Shown here: positions 31,271 to 41,606 of the stretch, one piece after another
Numbering within the stretch: the stretch's first letter is position 1
How the letters are laid out: each line of letters starts with the position of its first letter
Assembly: GCF_000744735.1 (NCBI RefSeq)
Contig: NZ_JQMM01000001.1
Span: forward strand, 2,232,001-2,296,000
Source of the DNA: Porticoccus hydrocarbonoclasticus MCTG13d
GTDB taxonomy: Bacteria; Pseudomonadota; Gammaproteobacteria; Pseudomonadales; Porticoccaceae
DNA length: 64,000 nt
Reading direction: 5' to 3'
Notes under the pieces: generated by a model
The model's input: only the letters and a program-made list of their open reading frames with translations
The model's database searches: none
Told to the model about the DNA's origin: nothing
Program-made: the position numbers and the translations under genes

Positions 31271-33148
31271 CTAGTATTTAGATGCGATATCTGCCTGTTC
31301 AACCAACAGGGTCTCATACGCCTGGTAATCGCGACTGGCCGCCGTCAGGGCAACGGTTGTGGAAAGCACCTGCTTCTGCTCAGCACTCAGCTTGTCCAAG
31401 TCTCCCTCGGTGACCCGGGTCAGGGACACAATCACGTGATCACCATTGGCAAGTGCCAAATCACTGACGACCGCGCTATCCGCAGGCTCTGCCAGGGAAA
31501 AAACCCACTGGCGAATCTCTTCGTTGAGTTTGCCACTAAAACGCTTTGTGTTCAGATTAACCTGCCACTGGAGCGATTCATGTTTGGCCACTTCTTCAAT
31601 TGACTCACCCCCTTTAACACGGGCGACCAATGTCTCAGCACGCTCCATCAGTTGACGGTCCGCACGCTCTTTCTTGAGAATCTGCTCGATACGAGGCCTG
31701 ACCTCAGTCAAGGGTTTGAGGCGTGAAGGAATTCGCTCCCGAAGAGACAGAACCACCACGTGATCATCTGCCAGATCAAGCACTTCACTGGTAAGGCCTT
31801 TTTCCAGAACCGGCTCGCTGAATGCAGCCGTAATGACCTGTGGCTTACCCGCTATGCCGTCACCACCATTGCGGCTGAATGGCTCGGTAATCTGCAATGT
31901 CAGATCAAGCCTGTCGGCTACACTTTCTAGGGAGGAGGCATTATAGGAAAGATCCTTGAGCTCCTCAATTCTCTCTGGCAGCAATTCCAGTGCCAGTTGC
32001 CGTTGAAGCTCACGCCGGATACCCGGCTCAATATCATCTCGGCTGGGTAACTCAGCCTTTTTTTCTGCCAGCAGTTTGACCAGATGAACACCGAGCTCGG
32101 TTTCTACCGGACCAGAAATCTCACCGACAGAGAGACTGTCCAGCGCCACACTCAATGGTTCCGGCAGATCACCCCGTTGCACAAAGCCCAGATCACCGCC
32201 CTGTTCAGCTGTGCTGTAATCCTCCGAATGCTGCTCAGCGAGTACAGCAAACTCTTCACCGGCTTCCAGCTGTTTTTGAATGTCAGATATTTTGTCGAGA
32301 TGACTGCCGTCGTCCTGCTTCTCAAGCAGAATCTGCGCGACCTGTCGCGATTGCTTGGCACGAACTGCGTTGATCCTGACTTCGATCACATCGTTCACAA
32401 CACTTTCTTCCACGACGACCTCCTGCACCAGGTCGTCGGGACGCAACTCCAAATACTCCACCACCAACTGTTCGTCCGCCATAAACTGGTCTTTATTGCC
32501 CTCGTAGAAAGACTGAACTTCCTCATCAGTAATCGAGATCGCATCCAATACCGGCGCCCGGGGAATGGTCAGGTAGTAGAAATCCCGGGTTTGCTCAGTG
32601 ATGCTCGCCAGCAGCTGGTTTTCCCGCTCCGTAGAAAACCCAGTATTGCTTACCCCCTGCATAAACTGACTGTTCAACATATCTGAACGAAGCAATTTAT
32701 TGTAGGAATTCGGAGTGTAACCCATCTGCCTGAGCACAAACTCATAGCGTTGGGCATCAAACTTCCCCTCCACTTGAAAATCAGGGACCTCAAGCAGAAG
32801 GCGATAAATCATTTTGTCGTCGATAGCCATACCCTGCTCCCGAGCTGCAAGCTCAACCGCTTTCTGGCGAATAAGCTGTTGCATAACGGGGCCACGAAGC
32901 TGCTCATCGTTGATCATGGACGGGTCGAGATCTTCGTACCTGTTAAGAATCTGTTGCTTCTGAAGCGCCACGGATTGTTGCAGACGAAGCTCTGTAATGG
33001 TCTCACCATTGACGCTAGCGGCTTCTTCAACAGAACTACCGCTGAGAAAAATTGCATCCACACCGAACAGGGCAAACGGCACAATAATAATAGCGACCAG
33101 TACAATTTTGGCCGAGCCTTTGAGGTTGTCTCGAAAGTCCTGCAGCAT
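31271..33148 (-). CDS. ppiD: Periplasmic folding chaperone/peptidyl-prolyl isomerase PpiD
   Basis: A 625-residue inner membrane-anchored periplasmic chaperone (SurA-like). A short cytoplasmic N-terminus (MLQDFRDNLKGSAKIVLV) leads into one membrane helix (IIIVPFALFGVDAIFL), then SurA-like N-terminal helices, one parvulin domain near residues 265-360 (AKQSRQVAQILLEK, EQGGDLGFVQRGDLPEPLSVAL, GPVETELGVHLVKLL) and a C-terminal helical part. Its place just downstream of hupB, in the lon-hupB-ppiD order, is typical of gammaproteobacteria. Confidence 0.94.
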   Translation of the reverse strand: MLQDFRDNLKGSAKIVLVAIIIVPFALFGVDAIFLSGSSVEEAASVNGETITELRLQQSVALQKQQILNRYEDLDPSMINDEQLRGPVMQQLIRQKAVELAAREQGMAIDDKMIYRLLLEVPDFQVEGKFDAQRYEFVLRQMGYTPNSYNKLLRSDMLNSQFMQGVSNTGFSTERENQLLASITEQTRDFYYLTIPRAPVLDAISITDEEVQSFYEGNKDQFMADEQLVVEYLELRPDDLVQEVVVEESVVNDVIEVRINAVRAKQSRQVAQILLEKQDDGSHLDKISDIQKQLEAGEEFAVLAEQHSEDYSTAEQGGDLGFVQRGDLPEPLSVALDSLSVGEISGPVETELGVHLVKLLAEKKAELPSRDDIEPGIRRELQRQLALELLPERIEELKDLSYNASSLESVADRLDLTLQITEPFSRNGGDGIAGKPQVITAAFSEPVLEKGLTSEVLDLADDHVVVLSLRERIPSRLKPLTEVRPRIEQILKKERADRQLMERAETLVARVKGGESIEEVAKHESLQWQVNLNTKRFSGKLNEEIRQWVFSLAEPADSAVVSDLALANGDHVIVSLTRVTEGDLDKLSAEQKQVLSTTVALTAASRDYQAYETLLVEQADIASKY

Positions 33149-33195
33149 AAAAATCTCTTGATTTGGTTTTGTTTGGACGGATAGGGTTATTTTAT

Positions 33196-33224
33196 AAAAA
33201 AAGGCGCATCGCTGATGCGCCTTT
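33196..33224 (-). terminator. Rho-independent terminator after hupB
   Basis: Perfect 11-bp stem (33200-33210 with 33214-33224), 3-nt loop, followed on the minus strand by a run of U. It lies 35 bp after the hupB stop and before ppiD. Confidence 0.9.
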
Positions 33225-33258
33225 CAACATACAACAAAGACAAACAGCAGACGCCGTT

Positions 33259-33534
33259 TTATTTATTAACAGCGTCCTTCAGAGCTTTACCAGCTTTAAA
33301 GCTAGGTACGTTGGCAGCAGCAATTTTGATTTCTGCGCCGGTCTGAGGGTTGCGACCAGTGCGGGCGGCACGCTGTTTAACAGCAAACGTTCCAAAACCT
33401 ACCAGCGAGACCGGGTCACCTTTTTTCAGGGTACGGGTTACAGCGTCAATAGCGGCATCCAGCGCGCGGCCGGCAGACGCTTTCGAAAGATCAGCGGCAT
33501 CGGCAATGGCATCAACGAGTTCAGATTTATTCAC
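33259..33534 (-). CDS. hupB: DNA-binding protein HU (beta type)
   Basis: A 91-residue histone-like protein that bends and compacts DNA. It begins [20 protein letters not shown], contains [20 protein letters not shown], and ends with the DNA-binding arm region [20 protein letters not shown], then [11 protein letters not shown]. It starts at a GTG codon with AGGGGA 6 bp upstream. A good promoter sits at 33628-33656 and a terminator at 33196-33224, so it can be transcribed as a single gene between lon and ppiD. Confidence 0.97.
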   Translation of the reverse strand: MNKSELVDAIADAADLSKASAGRALDAAIDAVTRTLKKGDPVSLVGFGTFAVKQRAARTGRNPQTGAEIKIAAANVPSFKAGKALKDAVNK

Positions 33535-33627
33535 AATAATCCCCTTGTTATGTTAATAAGACTGTTCACCTGTAACACACGACTTTACTGCTTTCCCGCA
33601 GGGTGTGGCATGTAAGATGACTGCAAC

Positions 33628-33656
33628 GTTATACCAACCCCCCGAAAACCGGTCAA
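33628..33656 (-). promoter_or_regulatory. Sigma-70 promoter for hupB
   Basis: The minus strand reads TTGACC (-35, 33651-33656), a 17-bp spacer, then TATAAC (-10, 33628-33633). It starts just beyond the lon stop and gives a leader of about 85 nt before the hupB GTG. Confidence 0.75.
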
Positions 33657-33661
33657 GCGGT

Positions 33662-36073
33662 TTAGTGAGTATTTATGCGGGTTCCAGCCTCACCATGGGT
33701 TTTTGTTTCATCTTTGTCGACGCGATCATACTCTTCATCAGACAACGGTTCAGGTTTCCGAATCAACGCAATCTCCAGAACTTCATCGATCCATTTGACC
33801 GGATGTATATCAAGATCTGCTTTAATATTCTCTGGTATCTCTTTGAGGTCACGCTCATTTTCGTAGGGTATAAGCACCGTGCGAATACCGCCGCGATGAG
33901 CGGCCAATAATTTTTCCTTTAGGCCTCCGATCCGTAATACCTGCCCGCGCAGAGTAATCTCTCCGGTCATGGCCACATCCGCACGCACCGGGATACCGGT
34001 CAGCACAGATACAAAAGCTGTACACATTCCGATACCTGCGCTGGGACCATCCTTGGGCGTCGCTCCTTCAGGCACATGAATATGAAGATCTACCTTCTGG
34101 TAAAAATCGCGTTTGATACCCAGTGTTTTTGCCCGACTGCGAACCACCGTCAACGCCGCCTGGATAGATTCCTGCATCACATCGCCAAGGGAACCGGTTT
34201 TAACCACCTGCCCCTTACCTGGCACCGCAGAAGACTCGATGGTCAACAACTCACCACCCACCTGGGTCCAGGCAAGACCGGTAACCTGGCCAATCTGACT
34301 CTCTTCTTCAGCGCGACCAAAGTCATATTTGTAAACACCCAACAAATCTTCAAGCTCAGCTGAAGTAATGTGGTGAGACTCTCTGACACCGTCACGTACG
34401 TTCCTGGTAACCACCTTCCGACAGATTTTTGCCAATTCGCGCTCCAGACCTCGCACACCCGCTTCACGGGTGTAGTAACGGATAACGTCCATCACCGCAG
34501 TGTCGTCCATGGTCAGTTCGTTCGGCTTCAGACCATTGGCTTTGCGTTGCTTTGGCAGCAGATATTTGAGCGCAATATTGATCTTTTCCTGTTCGGTGTA
34601 ACCGGGAATCCGGATAACCTCGAGACGATCCAGCAGAGGGCCTGGGATATTCATCGAGTTTGCCGTACAGATGAACATGACTTCGGAAAGGTCGTAATCG
34701 ACTTCCAGATAGTGGTCGTTGAAGCTGTTATTCTGCTCGGGGTCGAGCACTTCCAACATCGCTGACGCAGGATCACCGCGATGGTCCATGCCCATCTTGT
34801 CAATTTCATCCAGCAAAAATAACGGGTTTTTCACCTCGGCCTTGGCCAGCTTCTGAATCGGTTTACCTGGGAGGGAGCCGATATAGGTTCTGCGATGCCC
34901 GCGAATTTCAGCTTCATCACGGACACCCCCCAGAGACATACGCACGTATTTCCTACCGGTCGCCTTGGCGATAGATTCACCCAGCGAGGTCTTGCCCACG
35001 CCCGGCGGTCCCACCAGACACAACACGGGTCCTTTAAGTTTTTTTACCCTCTGCTGGACTGCCAGAAACTCCAGAATGCGCTCCTTGACCTCCTCAAGCC
35101 CATAGTGGTCTTCATGGAGAATGCGTTCAGCACGCTTGAGGTCGTGACGAACCCTTGAGCGCTTTTTCCAGGGCACACTGACCATCCAGTCAATATAACC
35201 GCGCAAGACCGAGGCTTCAGCCGACATCGGCGACATCATTTTCAGTTTATTCAGTTCTGATTTTGCTTTATCAAGAGCATATTTCGGCATACCGGCTTCA
35301 TTGATTTTCGTTTCCAGCTGCTCGATATCATTGCCGCCTTCCTCAACTTCACCGAGCTCTTTCTGGATCGCTTTCATCTGCTCGTTGAGGTAGTACTCTT
35401 TCTGGCTTTTTTCCATTTGCTTTTTGACGCGCCCACGAATGCGCTGCTCAACTTCAAAAAGTTCGATCTCGGATTCCATCAAGCCCAACAATGTCTCCAG
35501 CCGATTTGCCAGAGAAGGTGTTTCAAGTATTCCCTGTTTTTGTTCGACACTGAGGGCCATGTGTGTGGCCAGGGTGTCAGCCAAACGACTGGGATCCTCA
35601 ATACCTGCCACGGTACTCACAACCTCTGAAGGGATTTTTTTACTCAGATTGACGTACTGTTCAAACTGGGTCAGAGCCGATCGCATCAATGCTTCGGATT
35701 CTTTACTGGACAACACCTCGTCGGACATCACTTCGTAAACACCCACAAAGTAGCCGGGCGATTCATCAATCTTCTGGATAGTAACGCGCTCGACACCTTC
35801 AACAAGCACTTTGACGGTGCCATCGGGCAGCTTGAGCATCTGCAACACCGTGGCGAGTGTACCCACACGGTAGAGATCTTCGGGTGTGGGATCGTCTTCC
35901 GCCGCAGTTTTCTGCGCCACCAGTAGAATCTGCTTGTCCTGCACCATGGCTTCTTCGAGTGCCAGAATCGATTTTTCCCGACCTACAAACAGTGGTATCA
36001 CCATATGGGGATACACCACCACGTCGCGCAGAGGCAGCATTGTCAATTGATTATGCACAGCGTTCTGTCCCAT
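33662..36073 (-). CDS. lon: ATP-dependent protease Lon
   Basis: An 803-residue AAA+ serine protease that degrades misfolded and regulatory proteins. The N-terminal substrate domain begins [23 protein letters not shown]. The ATPase Walker A is [16 protein letters not shown] and Walker B is [12 protein letters not shown]. The C-terminal peptidase domain has the catalytic serine in [14 protein letters not shown] and a lysine in [15 protein letters not shown] heat-shock-type promoter lies upstream (36122-36149). It sits between clpX and hupB, as in E. coli and Pseudomonas. Confidence 0.97.
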   Translation of the reverse strand: MGQNAVHNQLTMLPLRDVVVYPHMVIPLFVGREKSILALEEAMVQDKQILLVAQKTAAEDDPTPEDLYRVGTLATVLQMLKLPDGTVKVLVEGVERVTIQKIDESPGYFVGVYEVMSDEVLSSKESEALMRSALTQFEQYVNLSKKIPSEVVSTVAGIEDPSRLADTLATHMALSVEQKQGILETPSLANRLETLLGLMESEIELFEVEQRIRGRVKKQMEKSQKEYYLNEQMKAIQKELGEVEEGGNDIEQLETKINEAGMPKYALDKAKSELNKLKMMSPMSAEASVLRGYIDWMVSVPWKKRSRVRHDLKRAERILHEDHYGLEEVKERILEFLAVQQRVKKLKGPVLCLVGPPGVGKTSLGESIAKATGRKYVRMSLGGVRDEAEIRGHRRTYIGSLPGKPIQKLAKAEVKNPLFLLDEIDKMGMDHRGDPASAMLEVLDPEQNNSFNDHYLEVDYDLSEVMFICTANSMNIPGPLLDRLEVIRIPGYTEQEKINIALKYLLPKQRKANGLKPNELTMDDTAVMDVIRYYTREAGVRGLERELAKICRKVVTRNVRDGVRESHHITSAELEDLLGVYKYDFGRAEEESQIGQVTGLAWTQVGGELLTIESSAVPGKGQVVKTGSLGDVMQESIQAALTVVRSRAKTLGIKRDFYQKVDLHIHVPEGATPKDGPSAGIGMCTAFVSVLTGIPVRADVAMTGEITLRGQVLRIGGLKEKLLAAHRGGIRTVLIPYENERDLKEIPENIKADLDIHPVKWIDEVLEIALIRKPEPLSDEEYDRVDKDETKTHGEAGTRINTH

Positions 36074-36121
36074 TCTTTAACCTCTTTAGCGAGCGTTTCG
36101 ATACAAATTAGCTTACTGCAA

Positions 36122-36149
36122 ATATGGGGTTTACTCGGGGAAATACAAG
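36122..36149 (-). promoter_or_regulatory. Sigma-32 (heat-shock) type promoter for lon
   Basis: The minus strand reads CTTGTAT (36143-36149), a 13-bp spacer, then CCCCATAT (36122-36129). This is close to the sigma-32 consensus CTTGAAA and CCCCATNT. It lies about 50 bp before the lon start and after the clpX terminator. Confidence 0.75.
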
Positions 36150-36178
36150 TGACCAGCGACAGATAAATGTCTTCAGGC

Positions 36179-36204
36179 AAAAAAAAAGGCCCCGCAGGGC
36201 CTTT
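36179..36204 (-). terminator. Rho-independent terminator after clpX
   Basis: An 8-bp stem (36185-36192 with 36197-36204) with a 4-nt loop, followed on the minus strand by nine U. It lies 18 bp after the clpX stop. Confidence 0.93.
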
Positions 36205-36221
36205 CGGGGATAAAAAATGGC

Positions 36222-37511
36222 TTACTCATCACTGGCAGCTTTTTGCTGCTCTTTATTTTCGTAGACCAGCAGCGGTTCCGACTCGCCACGAATTACCGCG
36301 CTGTCGATCACCACTTTGTAGACATTATCCATAGAAGGAATGCTGTACATGGTTTCCAGAAGGACGTTTTCAATAATCGAGCGCAATCCACGGGCACCGG
36401 TTTTCCGCTCCAGCGCACGCTCGGCAATGGTCTCGAGCGCATCACGACGAATATCCAATTCCACCCCTTCCATTTCAAACATGGCCTCATACTGCTTGAT
36501 CAGGGAATTTTTGGGCTCGACCAGAATGTTTACCAAGGCATCGCGATCGAGTTCCTCAAGGGTGGCGATCACGGGCAGACGCCCCACAAACTCCGGTATC
36601 AGACCAAAGCGCACCAGATCTTCCGGCTCCAGGTCTGTGAGGGTCTGACCAATATTTTTGCTGGTGTCCTTGCTTTTCACCTGAGCGCTGAAGCCAATAC
36701 CGCCTTTATCGGAGCGCTCCTGGATAACCTTTTCCAGGCCGGCAAAGGCACCCCCGCAAATGAAAAGGATATTGCCAGTATCCACCTGCAAAAATTCCTG
36801 CTGAGGATGCTTGCGTCCACCCTGCGGCGGCACCGAGGCAACCGTCCCTTCAATTAATTTCAACAGGGCTTGCTGGACTCCCTCGCCTGACACATCACGG
36901 GTAATGGAAGGGTTATCCGATTTGCGGGAAATCTTGTCAATTTCGTCGAGATAGACGATACCACGCTGGGCCTTCTCAACATCATAATCACATTTCTGCA
37001 ATAATTTCTGAATAATATTTTCAACATCCTCCCCGACATAACCCGCTTCTGTCAGGGTTGTTGCATCGGCAATAGTGAAGGGAACATCCAGCAGGCGTGC
37101 CAGTGTTTCGGCCAGTAGCGTCTTGCCACTGCCAGTGGGGCCAACCAGCAAAATGTTACTTTTGCCCAGCTCAATATCCTTTTCCGCACCCTTGCCGCCA
37201 CTCTGCAGGCGCTTGTAGTGATTGTAAACAGCGACAGAAAGGATTTTCTTGGCACGCACCTGACCAATCACATACTGATCAAGAATCGCATTAATCTCTT
37301 TGGGTTTGGGCAGCTCTTCACTGGAGGACTCTGCATCAGTGTCCTGAATTTCTTCAGTGATAATGTCATTACATAGGTCTACACATTCGTCACAGATAAA
37401 CACCGACGGACCTGCAATCAGCTTGCGAACTTCGTGCTGACTCTTGCCGCAGAAAGAACAGTACAGCAACTTGCCGTCATCTTCCCCTTTTCCGGTTTTC
37501 TCATCACTCAT
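36222..37511 (-). CDS. clpX: ClpXP protease ATPase subunit ClpX
   Basis: A 429-residue AAA+ unfoldase that feeds substrates to ClpP. The N-terminal zinc-binding domain has [17 protein letters not shown] and [10 protein letters not shown]. Walker A is [16 protein letters not shown], and Walker B is [17 protein letters not shown]. The sensor and ClpP-contact regions follow ([33 protein letters not shown]). It lies 106 bp downstream of clpP and has its own terminator. Confidence 0.98.
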   Translation of the reverse strand: MSDEKTGKGEDDGKLLYCSFCGKSQHEVRKLIAGPSVFICDECVDLCNDIITEEIQDTDAESSSEELPKPKEINAILDQYVIGQVRAKKILSVAVYNHYKRLQSGGKGAEKDIELGKSNILLVGPTGSGKTLLAETLARLLDVPFTIADATTLTEAGYVGEDVENIIQKLLQKCDYDVEKAQRGIVYLDEIDKISRKSDNPSITRDVSGEGVQQALLKLIEGTVASVPPQGGRKHPQQEFLQVDTGNILFICGGAFAGLEKVIQERSDKGGIGFSAQVKSKDTSKNIGQTLTDLEPEDLVRFGLIPEFVGRLPVIATLEELDRDALVNILVEPKNSLIKQYEAMFEMEGVELDIRRDALETIAERALERKTGARGLRSIIENVLLETMYSIPSMDNVYKVVIDSAVIRGESEPLLVYENKEQQKAASDE

Positions 37512-37617
37512 AATACTGTCTCTACAAATCTACTCATCTTTAACCGACAAGGGAAAATAAAATTCTTTTATATCAAACAGATAAAACATATCTTTTCTTT
37601 TAAAAAGACTAACGATT

Positions 37618-38250
37618 CTAGGGGCGTTTGTCCAGCACCTGGTCAATCATGCCATATTTTTGTGATTCCTCGGCGCTCATGAACTTATCCCGCTCGGTAT
37701 CGAGGGCGATTTGTTCTACGGACTGGCCGGTATGGAAGGCAAGACGCTCATTCAAACGCTCACGTATCTTGAGAATTTCTTGGGCCTGAATATGAATATC
37801 AGATGCCTGTCCCTGAGAGCCACCACTGGGCTGATGAATCATGACTCTGGAATTTGGCAGGCAGTAACGTTTTCCGGCCTCACCGGCGGCCAGCAGGAAA
37901 GCACCCATACTGGCAGCCTGACCAATACACATGGTGCTGACATGAGGCTTGATAAATTGCATGGTGTCGTAAATTGACATCCCCGCAGTCACTGATCCAC
38001 CGGGCGAGTTGATATATAGGTGAACATCCTTGTCGGGGTTCTCTGATTCTAGGAACAACAATTGCGCTACCACCAGATTGGCCATGTAATCTTCTACAGG
38101 TCCCACCAGGAAAATAACGCGCTCCTTTAATAAACGGGAGTAAATGTCATAGGAACGTTCACCGCGGGCAGACTGCTCAACTACCATGGGCACCAGGCCA
38201 CCTGCGTTGCTCACATCGAGACCGGACGTCGAAGATAGATCAAATTTCAT
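37618..38250 (-). CDS. clpP: ATP-dependent Clp protease proteolytic subunit ClpP
   Basis: A 210-residue serine peptidase forming the ClpP barrel. The catalytic serine is in [17 protein letters not shown], the histidine in [15 protein letters not shown], and the aspartate in the segment around [15 protein letters not shown]. The N-terminal part includes [19 protein letters not shown] and [19 protein letters not shown]. It lies between tig and clpX, with a terminator-like hairpin separating it from tig. Confidence 0.98.
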   Translation of the reverse strand: MKFDLSSTSGLDVSNAGGLVPMVVEQSARGERSYDIYSRLLKERVIFLVGPVEDYMANLVVAQLLFLESENPDKDVHLYINSPGGSVTAGMSIYDTMQFIKPHVSTMCIGQAASMGAFLLAAGEAGKRYCLPNSRVMIHQPSGGSQGQASDIHIQAQEILKIRERLNERLAFHTGQSVEQIALDTERDKFMSAEESQKYGMIDQVLDKRP

Positions 38251-38345
38251 AGATATTCACTCAAGAAAAAACCTGTCGAAGCATTGTAACCAGCGGTAGG
38301 GAGAAGGCAAGTAACCCGGGCCGCTCCCGATCACCCTTAAAACCA

Positions 38346-38380
38346 ACAGGCCCCAAACATCTTTGAAGCTTGGGGCCTGT
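38346..38380 (-). terminator. Terminator hairpin between tig and clpP
   Basis: A perfect 11-bp stem (38346-38356 with 38370-38380), 13-nt loop, then four U after two bases on the minus strand. The U-run is short, so some read-through into clpP is likely. Confidence 0.7.
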
Positions 38381-38433
38381 CGCTACACGCCATCGGGATC
38401 ATGACTGAACCCAAGTGGCCGAATAAATGAATA

Positions 38434-39759
38434 CTAGAAATCTGCCGTGCCGTCCTGATCCGGTTGAATGGCTTTCTGGTAGCTGACTTCCTCTTCATTG
38501 ACCGTCGCCACTGAAAGCACATGATCAATCACCTGATCCTGGAGCACTGCAGACTCTACGCCCTTCATCAGCTCCTGGCTGCTGTAGTAATATTTGACCA
38601 CTTCCTCTGGCTTCTCATAAGTGGAAGCCATCTCTTCAACACGGTCGCGAACCTTTTCAGGACTGGTTTCAATTTTCTCGGTATTAACGATTTCATTGAT
38701 GATCAGGCTGACAATGGAACGACGCTTCGCCTGATCAATAAACAGATCATCGGGTAGCAATTCAGGGTCAAAATTGCTGGAACCACCGCCCATGCGGTCG
38801 GCCATCTGCTTTTTCATCTTGGTGATTTCGCTGGCAACCAGCACCTCCGGGATTTCCTGCTCATTGTGCAGGTTACACAGCTGTTCCATGACCCGGCCTG
38901 TGGTCTTGGTTTTCAATGCCTGTTTCAGGTCACGCTCCATATTCAGGCGAACCACTTCACGGAACCGTTCTTCTGTACCCTGCTCCATGCCATACAGCGC
39001 GAAAAAAGCTTCATCCAGCGGAGGCATGACGGCCTCGGTCACTGCATTGACCTTGATGGTGAACTCGACAGGCTTTCCTTTCAGCTCTTCGGCGTGATAG
39101 TTATCAGGGAAAGTCAGCGAAAGCACTTTCTCTTCGCCGGCAGACATACCCACGACCCCTTCCTCAAACCCGGGAATCGCCTTGCTGGCACCGAGATCGA
39201 GCATGAACTCCTTGGCAGAACCTCCATCAAACTCCTCGCCATCCATGAGGCCGTTGTAATCGATATTAACCTCATCGCCATTAACGGCGGGACGGTTGAC
39301 CTCTTCCCAACTGGCGTTCTGCTTGCGCAATGCGTCAATCATCGCAGTGACATCTTCTTCTGTCACTTTGGCAAGTGGCTTGGTGACGACCACTTTCGTC
39401 AAATCCGTCAAAACAACCTCAGGCATAACCTCAAAAGTCGCGACAAACTCAAGATCCTGACCCGGTTCATTTTTCACCGACTCAATTTCAGGACGTCCTG
39501 CGGGTTTAAGCTTCTCCTGGGCAACAGCTTCAGTGAACGTGCGACCCAGTACTTCACCAACAACCTCCTGACGAATGCTCTCACCAAAACGTTTTTTCAA
39601 TACATTCATGGGCACTTTGCCCTTGCGGAAACCGTCCAGCCGAACTGTTTTGCTCGCCTTATTCAAGCGTTCGTTCACCTCAGCGTCGATACGCTCTGCC
39701 GGTATGCCCAGGGTCATTTTACGTTCGAGACCAGAAGTTGTTTCGATAGAAACCTGCAT
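38434..39759 (-). CDS. tig: Trigger factor
   Basis: A 441-residue ribosome-bound chaperone and prolyl isomerase. The ribosome-binding loop is in RLDGFRKGKVPMNVLKKRFG, the FKBP-type isomerase domain includes NGDEVNIDYNGLMDGEEFDG and GFEEGVVGMSAGEEKVLSL, and the helical C-terminal chaperone domain follows. It heads the tig-clpP-clpX-lon-hupB-ppiD order. The stop is 54 bp before a hairpin terminator. Confidence 0.97.
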   Translation of the reverse strand: MQVSIETTSGLERKMTLGIPAERIDAEVNERLNKASKTVRLDGFRKGKVPMNVLKKRFGESIRQEVVGEVLGRTFTEAVAQEKLKPAGRPEIESVKNEPGQDLEFVATFEVMPEVVLTDLTKVVVTKPLAKVTEEDVTAMIDALRKQNASWEEVNRPAVNGDEVNIDYNGLMDGEEFDGGSAKEFMLDLGASKAIPGFEEGVVGMSAGEEKVLSLTFPDNYHAEELKGKPVEFTIKVNAVTEAVMPPLDEAFFALYGMEQGTEERFREVVRLNMERDLKQALKTKTTGRVMEQLCNLHNEQEIPEVLVASEITKMKKQMADRMGGGSSNFDPELLPDDLFIDQAKRRSIVSLIINEIVNTEKIETSPEKVRDRVEEMASTYEKPEEVVKYYYSSQELMKGVESAVLQDQVIDHVLSVATVNEEEVSYQKAIQPDQDGTADF

Positions 39760-39798
39760 GATTGTCCTCTGAATAGTTCGCTAACTTAATTAATTTTA

Positions 39799-39883
39799 TG
39801 GTGCGGACGGAGAGACTCGAACTCTCACATCTCTCGATACCAGAACCTAAATCTGGCGCGTCTACCAGTTCCGCCACGTCCGC
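39799..39883 (-). tRNA. tRNA-Leu (anticodon UAG)
   Basis: 85 nt including an encoded CCA. The acceptor stem GCGGACG pairs with CGTCCGC, the anticodon stem CCAGA/TCTGG encloses a loop with TAG, a long variable arm typical of class II tRNA follows, and the T-loop is TTCGAGT. It lies 40 bp upstream of the tig start, on the same strand. Confidence 0.96.
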
Positions 39884-40015
39884 AATAAGCCGGGTAATAT
39901 CGAATCACGCGGCAGACAGCCGCTTTCGACAAAGGGGGTGGATTTTGCCACAGCGCACATCCCTGAGCAACAACCGATGGCCCTGTAGTGCCATCCGCAG
40001 CATAGTTAAAAAACG

Positions 40016-41392
40016 TCAGGTTGGCCGGGCGATCAAGACGACAGCATCTTCAGCTGACTGATTGATCAACAACGTCTCCGTCCGTTCAGCAGGCAACAAA
40101 ACCGCCTCTTCCATCAGGAGATGACTGCCACCCATGCCACCCAACACAACCACACCATCAATCGCCATCAGCAGCCCATAACAGCCCGTAGCAGGCACCA
40201 GATAACCGGAACCGGGTAGCAGGGTCAGCCGCCACACCCGAAAATCATCGAAGGTCACCACTTCAACCAACAGATAACCCAGGCCCTCCTCCAACATAGT
40301 CAATTCCGGCAAATCCGGGGCCTCAAGGGACATCATGGCTACCGCCTGCTCCGTATCCCAATGCCCCTGAGTGAGAACTTTCTGGGCAAATGACAAGATC
40401 CTTCGCTCATAGACAGGGGTCTGGAATTCCACCGTGCGAACCCCGTGTTGCAGGGCATGGGGTGTCAGTAGCGGAACCTTGACCACATCGCCCAAAGAGA
40501 GTGGTAACAGTGCCGTAAATCGGTTCATCTCCTCTCGCAACTGGCGCTCCTGCTGCTGCAGATGCTCTGGCAACTCGTCGAACCAGCCCTGCAGACAACT
40601 GGCCGGCACCGGCACATTGGCATCAATACCGAGCACTTCACGCCGCTGGTCGAAAAGGTCATCGATCTCACGACGAACAACTTCATAGCGTTTCACAGCC
40701 GCCAGAAAGTCCGCCCTGAAATCATCATCAGAGGCATAGGCCGCCTTGACCTCCGGATCAAAACCAAAACGGATGGCGCCCTTGCCTTCCGGCCAGGCAT
40801 GGCGGTCAATGTGCGTGACGACATAGACTTCGCGTTTTTTCTCGTGCAGCTCAAAGTACAGATCGCCGTATACTTCCTCCGGCAATGGGTCAAGTATCTT
40901 GAGCAGATTGATGTGGCGCTCTGCGCCAGCCGCCAGTCGCCGGGGTGCAGCCGAGAGAACCCAGGGCAGCGGGCTGCGAGCAACTCCATCACTAACATAT
41001 GACTGGCCGCGTTGCTCGATACCGGTAAACCAGATTTCCCGCCCCCAGGGTTTATCAATGGCTACCGGCTCCAGACGCATGGGGCGATCGAGGGAAAGCA
41101 GGGGCAAATCGTAGGCAACACAGAAATTACCCAGGTCGAAACAATCGTGGTTTAACATCACCAACCGATCGACGAGCAACTCGTCCAATGCGGTCACAGT
41201 GAAAGTTGTCTGACCCTCAAGTTGCTGAAAAATAGCCAGCAACTCAATGACCGGCGAGCCGGACAAGTAATACTGCACATACTCGTAGCGGAGAGCCAGA
41301 CAATCCCATGGGCTCAACGGCCCGGCAAGCCATTGCTCAAGAGCGTGTTCAGGGTTTTTCGTTCGGAGTATATCCAAGCTGATTAATTCCAA
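40016..41392 (-). CDS. Phosphomannose isomerase-like cupin protein of unknown function
   Basis: A 458-residue protein with pieces of the type I mannose-6-phosphate isomerase fold: VAIDKPWGREIWFTGIEQRG in place of the usual entry motif, then LLKILDPLPEEVYGDLYFELHE where the zinc-binding Q-x-H would be, and PHALQHGVRTVEFQTPVYERR where the last zinc ligand lies. The long insertion between them (residues ~190-300) is rich in charged helices. Sequence drift at the metal site means enzyme activity cannot be assumed. It stands alone, with tRNA-Leu on one side and a divergent lipoprotein gene on the other. Confidence 0.6.
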   Translation of the reverse strand: MELISLDILRTKNPEHALEQWLAGPLSPWDCLALRYEYVQYYLSGSPVIELLAIFQQLEGQTTFTVTALDELLVDRLVMLNHDCFDLGNFCVAYDLPLLSLDRPMRLEPVAIDKPWGREIWFTGIEQRGQSYVSDGVARSPLPWVLSAAPRRLAAGAERHINLLKILDPLPEEVYGDLYFELHEKKREVYVVTHIDRHAWPEGKGAIRFGFDPEVKAAYASDDDFRADFLAAVKRYEVVRREIDDLFDQRREVLGIDANVPVPASCLQGWFDELPEHLQQQERQLREEMNRFTALLPLSLGDVVKVPLLTPHALQHGVRTVEFQTPVYERRILSFAQKVLTQGHWDTEQAVAMMSLEAPDLPELTMLEEGLGYLLVEVVTFDDFRVWRLTLLPGSGYLVPATGCYGLLMAIDGVVVLGGMGGSHLLMEEAVLLPAERTETLLINQSAEDAVVLIARPT

Positions 41393-41606
41393 TCATTTCG
41401 CAGCAAAGTCTAGCAAAAAAGCGATGATCCCGCAGAATGAAATGAACAGCATTTCTGCTTGAACAACACCTGCCTGACCAAGTTCTTGAAACAATCAACT
41501 TGACGAAAGCCCCTTGAGTGTCTTTACTGATGTAACAAAAAATTATAAGAACCTACCCCCCCCACGATGCGTCGTGCAAAATTCACCGAACCTACAGGAT
41601 AGTATT

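Noticed and set aside
33535-33661. CRISPR or repeat array anywhere in the window
   Set aside because: No series of regularly spaced direct repeats was seen; the only short tandem repeat is the two-copy unit at 60400-60429.
38866-39789. 307-codon plus-strand frame antisense to tig
   Set aside because: It mirrors the codon pattern of the real gene on the other strand, has no recognisable domain, and tig is unmistakable.
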